9,144 nucleotides of DNA from contig CAMALD010000034.1 in the NCBI GenBank assembly GCA_945836355.1, positions 1 to 9,144 of the forward strand, written 5' to 3'. Shown here piece after piece: positions 1-6,724 of this stretch. Position numbers and translations under genes: made by a program. Below the pieces are notes generated by a model. The model was not told the DNA's origin. It made no database searches and was given only the letters and a program-made list of their open reading frames with translations. Position 1 is the first letter of the stretch; every line of letters starts with the position of its first letter. The DNA is from an uncultured Lachnospiraceae bacterium (lineage in GTDB: Bacteria; Bacillota; Clostridia; Lachnospirales; Lachnospiraceae).

Positions 1-1446
1 ACAGCAGATAACCAGCAAAAGCAGATGGTGAAGTGTGGTCCGGGCACACAGAAATTCGTAAGCGCGGAAAAAAAACGAAGCAGTCGCCAGAAGGATGATG
101 GATGGCGTAACGATGGAGCTGACGGCATTGAAAGTAAACGGAACTGTGCGGCGGATGAGTGCGAGGTCGAACAGGTTCATAAACAACTGGCTGGTCATCA
201 GGCTGATGAAATAGCCGTAGACGGAATAGCGCGGAATCAGTACACCGAACAGAATCACACGCATAGACAGACCGATGACGGAGGAGAGAAAGGTGAGATT
301 CATTCTCCCGAGACCGTTTAATATGCTGGAAAATGTGGTCGAAACATAGAGAAAAGGGCATAGAAAGGAAAGGCAGGCAAGATAGGTGCCTGCCCTTTTT
401 TCGGAAAACACCACAGTGCCCAGCTCTTCCCCGAAAAAGAAGAAGAGAAAGCCTGCGGATAATCCCAGAAGGACACTGTATTTGACCGATACGGAAACGG
501 CATGTGACAAGCGCTCCCTGTTTTGCTGCGCATCGGCTTCCGAGATGGCGGGCAGAAGCAGTACCGAAAGGGAATTGGTCAGTGTGCCGGGAAACATCAG
601 AAAGGACATGGTCATGCCGGTCAGGATGCCAAATATACTAAGGGCGTCATCACGGGATAACCCAAAACGGCGCAGGGTGAGCGGAACGATGAAGGTCTCA
701 AAGCTATGCAGTACGTTAATAAACAGGCGATTACTGGTAAGGGGAAGGCTTATTCTGAGGAGGGATTTCATGTCGGCAAGACTTCTTCCCGATTTTTCTG
801 AAGGCAGCGGGCGCGCCCCATCCTGCATTTTATGCTTCAAAATGACTGTCCCGGTAATGCAGTACAGACAGGAAAAAATCTCACCTGCCAGCAGGGCGAT
901 GATGGCAAGCTCACAGGTGACGGGTAGAAGAGCAGATATGGTAAACAGGAAGCATACGCGGACCGACTGTTCGGCCAGCTGCGAGGTGGCAGGAATGAAA
1001 GCGCGTTTTATGCCATAGCAATACCCGTGGACGCAGGAGGTAATGCCACAAAACGGAAAGGCGAGGGACAATAAGCGCAGGCTTTCGGTACAAGCAATCT
1101 CCTTTAAATAATGTTTTGCAACGATGCCGCTGCCAAAGAACAGGAGGACGGACAGGAGCAGGGCACTGCCGACGGACAGAAGTACAGCGTCCAAAAAATA
1201 GCGGTGGGAGCGCTTGGTGTCCCGCAGACTTTCGGCTTCTGCAATTAATTTGGAAAGGGCTGTCTGGATGCCGGAGGCAAAGATAGTAAAGCAGATTCCG
1301 TATACCGGAAAAATCAGCTGATAGACACCGAGCGTTTTTGCACCGAGAGCATTGGAAAGGAAAATCCGATAGAAAAAGCCAATCACGCGGGTAGTAAGCC
1401 CGGATAGTGTCAGGAACAGGGTTCCGAGAATTAATTTATTTTTCAT
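1..1446 (-). CDS. SpoVB-type polysaccharide/lipid flippase (MATE-like), partial at 3' end
   Basis: Multi-pass inner-membrane transporter of the polysaccharide-flippase (PST/MurJ/SpoVB) branch of the MATE superfamily, which moves lipid-linked glycan precursors across the membrane; SpoVB acts in spore cortex synthesis. The minus strand is open from ATG at 1446 to base 1 with no stop: 482 codons, reading off the left edge. SpoVB proteins run to about 500-520 residues, so only a short C-terminus is missing. The N-terminus has the family pattern: a hydrophobic helix with TTRVIGFFYRIFLSNALG, then LGVYQLIFPVYG and a SGIQTALSKLIAEAES segment. Long hydrophobic helices repeat throughout, with a further FPGTLTNSLSVLLLPAISEA motif near residue 300. 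GGAG (minus strand, 5 nt before ATG) supports the start. It is divergent from the desulfurase gene. Clostridia carry several paralogues, so the substrate and a sporulation role are inferred, not shown. Confidence 0.88.
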   Translation of the reverse strand, partial: MKNKLILGTLFLTLSGLTTRVIGFFYRIFLSNALGAKTLGVYQLIFPVYGICFTIFASGIQTALSKLIAEAESLRDTKRSHRYFLDAVLLSVGSALLLSVLLFFGSGIVAKHYLKEIACTESLRLLSLAFPFCGITSCVHGYCYGIKRAFIPATSQLAEQSVRVCFLFTISALLPVTCELAIIALLAGEIFSCLYCITGTVILKHKMQDGARPLPSEKSGRSLADMKSLLRISLPLTSNRLFINVLHSFETFIVPLTLRRFGLSRDDALSIFGILTGMTMSFLMFPGTLTNSLSVLLLPAISEADAQQNRERLSHAVSVSVKYSVLLGLSAGFLFFFFGEELGTVVFSEKRAGTYLACLSFLCPFLYVSTTFSSILNGLGRMNLTFLSSVIGLSMRVILFGVLIPRYSVYGYFISLMTSQLFMNLFDLALIRRTVPFTFNAVSSIVTPSIILLATASFFFRAYEFLCARTTLHHLLLLVICC

Positions 1447-1460
1447 ATAAACTCCGGACC

Positions 1461-1560
1461 GGAAACCGTATGCAGGTTATTCCGATATGTATAAACCAAG
1501 GGATTAATATAATATATGCCTTTGAAAAACTGGTTTATGCGGAAACTTGGGTGGAAACCG
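1461..1560. repeat. Short direct repeats GGAAACCG
   Basis: GGAAACCG occurs at 1461-1468 and again at 1553-1560, each followed 2-3 nt later by TGCA. A shorter GGAAAC copy lies at 1541-1546. An eight-base repeat can arise by chance in 250 bp, so a role as a protein-binding site is only a possibility. Confidence 0.35.
1491..1538. repeat. Inverted repeat flanking an AT-rich core
   Basis: ATAAACCA at 1491-1498 is repeated in inverted orientation as TGGTTTAT at 1531-1538. The match extends outward to 10 positions with one mismatch (1489-1498 against 1531-1540). The 32-nt interval contains the AT-rich segment where a minus-strand -10 element would be expected. It could be an operator for the flippase gene or for both divergent genes, but no regulator is identified. 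Confidence 0.5.
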
Positions 1561-1562
1561 GC

Positions 1563-1591
1563 TTGCATGCATATATGGAATGATGTATAAT
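1563..1591 (+). promoter_or_regulatory. Sigma-A type promoter for desulfurase-mnmA operon
   Basis: TTGCAT at 1563-1568 (-35) and TATAAT at 1586-1591 (-10) are separated by exactly 17 bp. The expected transcription start is near 1598, giving a leader of roughly 100 nt before the ATG at 1702. A second TATAAT at 1641-1646 has no recognisable -35 hexamer at the right distance and is probably not used. The same pair of hexamers with the same spacing appears in front of the foldase-like gene near the right edge. Confidence 0.75.
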
Positions 1592-1688
1592 TTTTTTGCC
1601 TGAGGCTTGTGGAGAAATGAAATCCGGGGCATCTGCTGCATATAATAAGTTAGGTTAAATGGTCTGTGTGCAGCGGACGTATCCTTAC

Positions 1689-1694
1689 AGGAGG
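1689..1694 (+). promoter_or_regulatory. Ribosome binding site fixing desulfurase start
   Basis: AGGAGG lies 7 nt before the ATG at 1702. The reading frame stays open upstream to a GTG at 1666, but this strong site would fall inside that longer version, so 1702 is the real start. Confidence 0.85.
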
Positions 1695-1701
1695 GCAGAA
1701 T

Positions 1702-2886
1702 ATGAGAAATATGATTTATCTGGATAATGCGGCGACTACCAGAGTCAGCGAAGGCGCTTTAGAGGCTATGCTGCCGTATTTTGCGGAGCAGTACGGCAAT
1801 CCCTCCGGTATCTATGAGTTTGCGACCAGAAATAAGAAAGCGATTAACAGGGCGCGTGAGGAAATTGCCGGAGTGATTGACTGTAACCCTGCGGAGATTT
1901 ATTTTACCTCGGGCGGCTCGGAGGCGGACAACTGGGCATTGTGCAAGGTTGCGGAGCTGATGAGAGAAAAAGGCAGACATATCATTACAACGAAGATAGA
2001 GCACCATGCGATTTTGCATGCCTGCGAGTGGCTGGAAAAACAGGGCTGCCGGATTAGCTATATCGGAGTGGATGAGCAGGGAATGGTAAAGCTGGATGAA
2101 TTGGAGCGTGCCATCACGAGGGATACGATACTGATTTCGGTCATGACGGCAAACAATGAGATTGGTACCATACAGCCAATCATGCGCATTGGTCAGATTG
2201 CCAGAAAGCATAATATCTTATTTCATACGGATGCGGTTCAGGCGGTGGGGCATGTGCCGGTTTCGGTCAGAAAATGCGGAATTGATCTATTGTCTGCCAG
2301 CGGACATAAATTCAACGGACCGAAGGGTGTTGGTTTTTTATATATGCGAAACGATATTCCCATGTCTTCGTTTATTCATGGAGGCGGGCAGGAGCGCGGC
2401 AGGCGTGCGGGCACGGAAAATGTGCCGGGTATTGTCGGAATGGGGCAGGCCATAAAAGAAGCAGCCCGGATGATGAGCCAGAGAGCAAAACAGGAACAGA
2501 GGCTGCGGGATTATTTTATGAATGAGGTGCTGCGCAGAATTCCTTATGCGAGGGTGAACGGCAGCCGCAGAAACCGTTTGCCTAACAACGTGAATTTCAG
2601 CTTTCAGTTTGCGGAGGGGGAATCGATTCTTATCATGCTGGATGCGAAGGGCATATGTGCATCCAGCGGTTCCGCCTGTACCACGGGGTCAACCGCCCCT
2701 TCACATGTGCTGATGGCACTCGGCCTGCCGGAAGAGCTGGCGCATGGCTCCATAAGATTTACGCTCGGGCAGGATACTACGAAGGAAGAAATTGATTATG
2801 TGATTGATGAGTTGGAGAAAATAATTGCACAGCTTCGCGAGATGTCCCCGTTTTACACTGAATTGAGCGGAGAAAATAAAAAATAG
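1702..2886 (+). CDS. iscS: Cysteine desulfurase, IscS/NifS family
   Basis: PLP-dependent cytoplasmic enzyme converting L-cysteine to L-alanine and an enzyme-bound persulfide. The product has 394 residues, normal for group I enzymes. Visible motifs in order: IYLDNAATT at 5-13, EIYFTSGGSEADN at 65-77, TTKIEHHAIL at 96-105 with the His pair that stacks on PLP, NNEIGTIQP at 151-159, HTDAVQ at 175-180 with the PLP-pyridine Asp177, SGHKFNGPKG at 200-209 with Lys203 as the Schiff-base lysine, RAGTEN at 235-240, and SSGSACTTG at 321-329 with Cys326 as the persulfide cysteine on the mobile loop. Its promoter is at 1563-1591. mnmA follows after 51 nt with no terminator between them, as in the yrvO-mnmA pair of Bacillus subtilis, so tRNA thiolation is the likely main job. 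No IscU scaffold gene is adjacent. A role in Fe-S assembly cannot be excluded. Confidence 0.96.
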   Translation: MRNMIYLDNAATTRVSEGALEAMLPYFAEQYGNPSGIYEFATRNKKAINRAREEIAGVIDCNPAEIYFTSGGSEADNWALCKVAELMREKGRHIITTKIEHHAILHACEWLEKQGCRISYIGVDEQGMVKLDELERAITRDTILISVMTANNEIGTIQPIMRIGQIARKHNILFHTDAVQAVGHVPVSVRKCGIDLLSASGHKFNGPKGVGFLYMRNDIPMSSFIHGGGQERGRRAGTENVPGIVGMGQAIKEAARMMSQRAKQEQRLRDYFMNEVLRRIPYARVNGSRRNRLPNNVNFSFQFAEGESILIMLDAKGICASSGSACTTGSTAPSHVLMALGLPEELAHGSIRFTLGQDTTKEEIDYVIDELEKIIAQLREMSPFYTELSGENKK

Positions 2887-2924
2887 CCGACGCTAAGAGC
2901 GGTTGCTTTGATAAAAGAACGAAT

Positions 2925-2929
2925 GGAGG
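2925..2929 (+). promoter_or_regulatory. Ribosome binding site fixing mnmA GTG start
   Basis: GGAGG lies 8 nt before GTG at 2938. Two earlier in-frame starts exist, TTG at 2908 and ATG at 2923; neither has a good site ahead of it, and the TTG and ATG versions would contain this site within the coding region. Confidence 0.75.
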
Positions 2930-2937
2930 AAGACAGT

Positions 2938-4020
2938 GTGGCTTTACGAGGAAAGGTAGTAGTGGGAATGTCGGGAGGCGTGGATTCTTCGGTAGCGGCT
3001 TACCTGTTAAAGGAGGCAGGGTACGAGGTAATCGGCGTGACCATGCAGATATGGCAGGAGCAGGATACGGAGACGGTGGAGACGGAAGGCGGCTGCTGCG
3101 GGTTGAGTGCGGTAGACGACGCACGACGCGTGGCGATGGAGCTGGGGATACCCTACTATGTCATGAATTTCCGCAAGGATTTCGAAAAGAATGTAATTGA
3201 ATATTTTGTGCGGGAATATCAGGCAGGGCGTACTCCGAACCCATGCATTGCGTGTAACCGATATGTAAAGTGGGAGTCGCTGCTGCAAAGAAGTATGCAG
3301 CTTGGTGCCGATTTTATTGCGACAGGGCACTATGCACGTATCGAGGAGCTGCCGAATGGTCGGTATGCCATACGCAATTCGGTGACGGCTGCCAAGGACC
3401 AGACGTATGCGCTTTATAATCTGACACAGGAGCAGTTAAAACACACCCTGATGCCGGTCGGAGAGTACGAGAAGGATAGGGTGCGCGAGATTGCAAGAAA
3501 AGCAGGACTTCCGGTGGCAGGCAAGCCGGACAGTCAGGAAATCTGCTTTGTGCAGAATAATGATTACGCGGGATTTATTGAGAACTACAGCGGGCAGCCC
3601 TGTGTCCCGGGAAATTTTGTGGATCGGCGCGGAAATGTGATGGGACGTCATAAGGGCATTATCCATTATACGGTGGGACAGCGAAAGGGACTTGGTTTAT
3701 CCTTAAAGGAGCCGGCATTTGTGCTGGAGCTGCGCCCGGATACCAACGAGGTGGTGCTCGGATACGGAGAGGAGATTTTTGCAGAGGAGGCGGTTGCCGC
3801 GCACGTTAATATGATGAGCCGGGCAGATTTTGTGGATGGCATGTCAGTGACGGCGAAAATCCGTTACAATCACAGGGGCGCATCCGCAAAAATCTATCAT
3901 GCCGGTGACGGAATGCTTCGCTGCGTATTTGATGAAAAACAGCGCGCAGTCACCCCGGGACAGGCTTTGGTGCTGTACGAGGGTGAGTATGTGCTCGGCG
4001 GCGGAACCATACAGCGGTAA
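2938..4020 (+). CDS. mnmA: tRNA-specific 2-thiouridylase MnmA
   Basis: ATP-pyrophosphatase that adenylates U34 of tRNA(Lys/Glu/Gln) and replaces O2 with sulfur received from the desulfurase. From the GTG start it has 360 residues, the usual MnmA length. The P-loop SGGVDSS is at 12-18. A GGCCGLSAVDDARRVA segment at 51-66 is typical of the family. CIACN at 103-107 holds the nucleophile Cys106, and DSQEICF at 198-204 holds the sulfur-carrying Cys203. ATGHYAR at 128-134 and HYTVGQRKGLGL at 243-254 are further family landmarks, and a C-terminal beta-barrel follows to residue 360. The start at 2938 is preferred because the N-terminus MALRGKVVVGMSGG matches the compact family start and because GGAGG sits 8 nt upstream. 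It is co-transcribed with the desulfurase gene 51 nt upstream and converges on the phosphoesterase gene. Confidence 0.97.
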   Translation: MALRGKVVVGMSGGVDSSVAAYLLKEAGYEVIGVTMQIWQEQDTETVETEGGCCGLSAVDDARRVAMELGIPYYVMNFRKDFEKNVIEYFVREYQAGRTPNPCIACNRYVKWESLLQRSMQLGADFIATGHYARIEELPNGRYAIRNSVTAAKDQTYALYNLTQEQLKHTLMPVGEYEKDRVREIARKAGLPVAGKPDSQEICFVQNNDYAGFIENYSGQPCVPGNFVDRRGNVMGRHKGIIHYTVGQRKGLGLSLKEPAFVLELRPDTNEVVLGYGEEIFAEEAVAAHVNMMSRADFVDGMSVTAKIRYNHRGASAKIYHAGDGMLRCVFDEKQRAVTPGQALVLYEGEYVLGGGTIQR

Positions 4021-4034
4021 CCGGCTGCAAGAAG

Positions 4035-4095
4035 TGTGCGGTAAAACAGACGCGCAGAAAAATGCAGCATTACCGTACAGCCGCTACAACGGCTG
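4035..4095. terminator. Possible convergent terminator structures
   Basis: The 63-bp gap between the two convergent genes contains two competing hairpins. The first pairs 4035-4044 with 4070-4079 (10 bp with one G-U). The second pairs CAGCCG at 4078-4083 with CGGCTG at 4090-4095 and runs into the 3' end of the phosphoesterase gene. Neither is followed by a clear T-run on either strand (CTTCTT follows the first on the minus strand), so intrinsic termination is uncertain. Confidence 0.35.
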
Positions 4096-4908
4096 AAATT
4101 CCGGTTTGCACTTTCGGTAGACGGTATAGTAGCGATAACCAAGAGACAGCAGAAGCTCTCTCGCACGGGCAAAGTCATAGGCAAGCTGCTCCGGTGCATG
4201 TCCGTCCGAGCCGATGGTCAGAAGCTCGCCGCCGAGCTCTTTGTAGCGGACAAGAAGCTCCGGGCGCGGGTGCGCGTATGCCAGACCGTATTTGTAGCCG
4301 GCGGTATTGAGCTCAATGCCGCGGCCTTCGGCGATTAGCAGCCGGAATGCCTCATCAATGATATCAAGATAGTCGGAATACGGATAATCCTTTGTTTTAC
4401 CCGGCAGATAGCGGACAAGATAGTCCAGATGACCATATACCTGAAACATATCGTAGTGCCGGATGTTTTCCAAAATGGATTCAAAGTATGCACGCAGTCC
4501 TTCGGTTTCGCTGTGGGTATGCCAGTATTCGGGATAATAGGGGTCGATATACTCTAAAACATGTGTGGAACCAATCAATTGGTCAAACGGATACTTCCCG
4601 GCAAGCTCATGGTAATAATCGACACAGAGAGGGCGGATATCCGGTTCGTTCCGCAGTCCGAGCTCGATGCCGGACAAAATCTCAATTGTATTGCCGTAGC
4701 GCATGCGGCATTCGTCCAGCTTGTCAAAATATGTGTCCACATCAAACACAAAGCTCATATCATATTGTTTTGGAAAAAGATAGTCCATGTGGTCGGTGAT
4801 GCAGATGGTTTTCAGACCGAGCGAGACAGCGCGCTCAATCATGCTTTCCATGGGAGCAATGGAATCGCTGGAAAAGGATGTGTGGTTGTGGCAGTCGGCA
4901 AGTATCAT
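4084..4908 (-). CDS. PHP-domain phosphoesterase, histidinol-phosphatase (HisJ/HisK) type
   Basis: Metal-dependent hydrolase of the PHP (polymerase and histidinol phosphatase) superfamily; HisK-type members dephosphorylate histidinol phosphate in histidine synthesis. It has 274 residues, against about 268 in Bacillus subtilis. The metal-ligand pattern is complete: DCHNH at 5-9 (His7, His9), ITDH at 37-40 (His40), SGIELG at 79-84 (Glu82), GSTH at 113-116 (His116), YGHLDYL at 158-164 (His160) and GSDGH at 233-237 (Asp235, His237). The start at 4908 is chosen because GGAGG lies 5 nt upstream; an in-frame ATG at 4953 would overlap the end of rqcH by 29 nt and adds an atypical N-terminus. It lies 16 nt downstream of rqcH and is probably translated from the same message. 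No other his genes are visible, so histidinol phosphate as substrate is not certain. Confidence 0.88.
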   Translation of the reverse strand: MILADCHNHTSFSSDSIAPMESMIERAVSLGLKTICITDHMDYLFPKQYDMSFVFDVDTYFDKLDECRMRYGNTIEILSGIELGLRNEPDIRPLCVDYYHELAGKYPFDQLIGSTHVLEYIDPYYPEYWHTHSETEGLRAYFESILENIRHYDMFQVYGHLDYLVRYLPGKTKDYPYSDYLDIIDEAFRLLIAEGRGIELNTAGYKYGLAYAHPRPELLVRYKELGGELLTIGSDGHAPEQLAYDFARARELLLSLGYRYYTVYRKCKPEFQPL

Positions 4909-4913
4909 AAAGT

Positions 4914-4918
4914 CCTCC
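4914..4918 (-). promoter_or_regulatory. Ribosome binding site fixing phosphoesterase start
   Basis: GGAGG on the minus strand lies 5 nt before the ATG at 4908. It sits in the 16-nt gap after the rqcH stop and excludes the longer start at 4953. Confidence 0.75.
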
Positions 4919-4924
4919 GTCAGG

Positions 4925-6694
4925 TTAATCTGAGAGCAGTGTGAGTCCGGCAAGGGACGGGGAAGCCATCAGAGAATAGTTAGTATAGTATACGACAAAG
5001 CCGGGCTTGGCACCGTTCGGCTTTTTTATATTGCGCTTTTCAGCATAGTCGATTTCCACTTTATCGGCATCCTTCCCTTTGGAATAATAGGCGGCAAGAT
5101 TTCCGGCCTCCTCGTATACGCGGTCCGGCAGCGGCTCTCCCTTGGAGCGGACAATCACGTGGGAGCCCGGGATGCCCTTAGCATGGAACCACCAGTCATT
5201 GCCGGAGGCAAACTGGAAGGTCAGCTCGTCGTTCTGGTAATTGTTTTTGCCTACATAGATGTCGTATCCGTCCGAAGAGCGATAGTGGAACGGGCGGCTG
5301 GTAATCTTTGGCTTTTTCGAAGGCTTTTTGCCGTTCTTATCGCGCAGATAATGCCGTTTGATGTAACCATAGTCCATCATCTCTTCCTTCAGCTGTGCCA
5401 GATCCTCCTCAGAGTCTGCGATATCCAGCGCTGTGCGGATGGAGTCAAGATGCTCGAGCTCTGCCTTTGTCTCTTCGGTCAGGCGGGTGAGCGCTTCGTG
5501 GGTACGTTTTAGCTTGGCGTATTTATCAAAATAACGCTTGGCGTTGTCAATCGCGGAAAGCTCCGGTTCCAACGGAATCGTGATGTCCTCGTTGGTGTAA
5601 TAGTTGAGCACGGTTGCATTCTTCTCACCCGGAGCAAGCGAGTAGCCGTAGGTGGTGAGGAGTTCGCCATAGATGCGGTATTTTTCACGTTTTTTGGTGT
5701 CGTCGAGCTGCTTTAACTGCAAATCGTACTTTTTGCTGTCGCGCTCGATGGCATTAGCGATAATTTTGCGCAGATCTGCGGATTTCTGGCGGATGACGGT
5801 CAGCTTGTTGCGCGAAGAGTAGTAGTTTTCCAACAGCGCAGAAACGGATTCATAATGCTCGGTGCGGGTGTTGGAAAAGTCCTCGTAGCAGTGAAGCGGC
5901 AGGGAGGAAAACTCGGTCGGGGCATCCTCCTGATAGATGATGTTCGGATGAAATCCGCCGTTCTGAATCTGTGATATCATACCGGAAAGCGTGCGGAATA
6001 GATGCAGCTGATATTCCTCCGGGAGGGAGGAGAGCGGTACCGAAGCATCAATGCCGGACTCGTAGCAGAGTTCATTTGCAATCAGAGGACTGAAACCGGT
6101 CAGACTCTGGTAGATTGCAGAGCAAGCCGGGAGAGGCTTCGGCACGATGTGGTGAAAGAAAGCCTCCTCGGTCAGCGTCAGCGGGTCGAGCTTTTCCTGC
6201 GTTTTCGGGATAAAATACTCCCTGCCCGGAAGCACCTCGCGTACGGAGCTGACAGCACCGGATACATGCTTGATGCTGTCCACAATGCGGTAGTTTTCAT
6301 CGCAGAAGATGATATTGCTGTGTTTTCCCATGATTTCCACCATCAGATGCTTTTTGCACAGATCACCCATCTCGTCTAAATGCTCAATGGTAAAGTCGAT
6401 GATGCGCTCCAGCCCCGGCTGGGTGATGGAGAGAATGCGCGCACTGTTAAAATGTTTGCGAAGGAGCATGCAGAAATTAGGCGCGGTCATAGGATTCGGT
6501 TTGTTGGTGTCGGTCAGGTAGACGAGCGGCAGGGATGCACAAGCCGATAAAAACAGTTTATATGTGTCATAGTTTTTTACGGACAGAATCAATTCTTCCT
6601 TCTCGGGCTGGCTGATTTTGACAATACGGCCGCCGGTCAGCTTTTGATTGAGCTCCTGTACCAGATTTGCAATTACAATTCCGTCGAATGCCAT
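4925..6694 (-). CDS. rqcH: Rqc2 homologue RqcH (NFACT family, fibronectin-binding-like)
   Basis: Ribosome quality control factor: binds 50S subunits carrying a stuck peptidyl-tRNA and recruits tRNA(Ala) to add a C-terminal alanine tail that marks the chain for proteolysis. Older names are FbpA, PavA and YloA. The product has 589 residues, near the usual 570. The NFACT-N domain is at about 1-175, with MAFDGIVIANLVQEL, GGRIVKISQP at 21-30, FCMLLRKHFNSA at 74-85 and IMGKHSNIIF at 121-130. A helical, charged middle with coiled-coil character covers about 290-430. The NFACT-R (DUF814) domain is at about 463-575, with DGYDIYVGKNNYQND at 475-489, DWWFHAKGIPGSHVIV at 500-515 and VEIDYAEKRNIKKPNG at 546-561. 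The acidic-Arg pair needed for tRNA use in Bacillus subtilis (Asp97-Arg98) appears as Glu96-Arg97. GGAGG lies 9 nt before the ATG. It is preceded by the regulator gene at 30 nt and followed by the phosphoesterase at 16 nt. Confidence 0.95.
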   Translation of the reverse strand: MAFDGIVIANLVQELNQKLTGGRIVKISQPEKEELILSVKNYDTYKLFLSACASLPLVYLTDTNKPNPMTAPNFCMLLRKHFNSARILSITQPGLERIIDFTIEHLDEMGDLCKKHLMVEIMGKHSNIIFCDENYRIVDSIKHVSGAVSSVREVLPGREYFIPKTQEKLDPLTLTEEAFFHHIVPKPLPACSAIYQSLTGFSPLIANELCYESGIDASVPLSSLPEEYQLHLFRTLSGMISQIQNGGFHPNIIYQEDAPTEFSSLPLHCYEDFSNTRTEHYESVSALLENYYSSRNKLTVIRQKSADLRKIIANAIERDSKKYDLQLKQLDDTKKREKYRIYGELLTTYGYSLAPGEKNATVLNYYTNEDITIPLEPELSAIDNAKRYFDKYAKLKRTHEALTRLTEETKAELEHLDSIRTALDIADSEEDLAQLKEEMMDYGYIKRHYLRDKNGKKPSKKPKITSRPFHYRSSDGYDIYVGKNNYQNDELTFQFASGNDWWFHAKGIPGSHVIVRSKGEPLPDRVYEEAGNLAAYYSKGKDADKVEIDYAEKRNIKKPNGAKPGFVVYYTNYSLMASPSLAGLTLLSD

Positions 6695-6724
6695 AGCAGA
6701 ATACCTCCATATCAGTGTATCGGT

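Larger units (their letters stand above)
1447..1701. other. Divergent intergenic region, flippase / cysteine desulfurase
   Basis: A 255-bp non-coding stretch separates two divergent genes. It holds the plus-strand promoter at 1563-1591, an AT-rich core at 1503-1517, an inverted repeat around that core, and short GGAAACCG direct repeats. I found no convincing sigma-A promoter for the minus-strand flippase; AT-rich hexamers at 1506-1516 (TATATT on the minus strand) lack a good -35 partner. I saw no RNA gene, no known riboswitch fold and no believable small reading frame. In Bacillus subtilis the equivalent desulfurase gene (yrvO) is preceded by cymR; no Rrf2-type regulator gene is present here. 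Confidence 0.7.

Noticed and set aside
25..321. Plus-strand open frame of 98 codons near the left edge
   Set aside because: It is the shadow of the flippase C-terminal half; composition is charged and unlike any known family.
386..1018. Long plus-strand open frame of 210 codons opposite the flippase
   Set aside because: It is rich in Arg and Ser in no recognisable pattern, lacks a good ribosome binding site, and the opposite strand encodes a continuous, clearly conserved membrane transporter.
1464..1471. CATACGGT on the minus strand, resembling a sporulation SigE -10 element
   Set aside because: Transcription would begin inside or beyond the ribosome binding site of the flippase gene, and no matching -35 element is present.
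1641..1646. Second TATAAT upstream of the desulfurase gene
   Set aside because: No acceptable -35 hexamer at 16-18 bp and the TG of an extended -10 is one base off; the promoter at 1563-1591 is far better.
1592..1701. Possible riboswitch or T-box in the roughly 100-nt desulfurase leader
   Set aside because: Only a 3-bp GCC/GGC hairpin is evident; no T-box, SAM or other known conserved element could be read.
1759..2211. Minus-strand open frame of 150 codons inside the desulfurase gene
   Set aside because: It lies wholly antisense to conserved catalytic motifs of the desulfurase and has no recognisable domain.
4906..4953. Longer N-terminus for the phosphoesterase starting at 4953
   Set aside because: It overlaps rqcH, has no ribosome binding site of comparable quality, and adds residues before the DCHNH motif that family members start close to.
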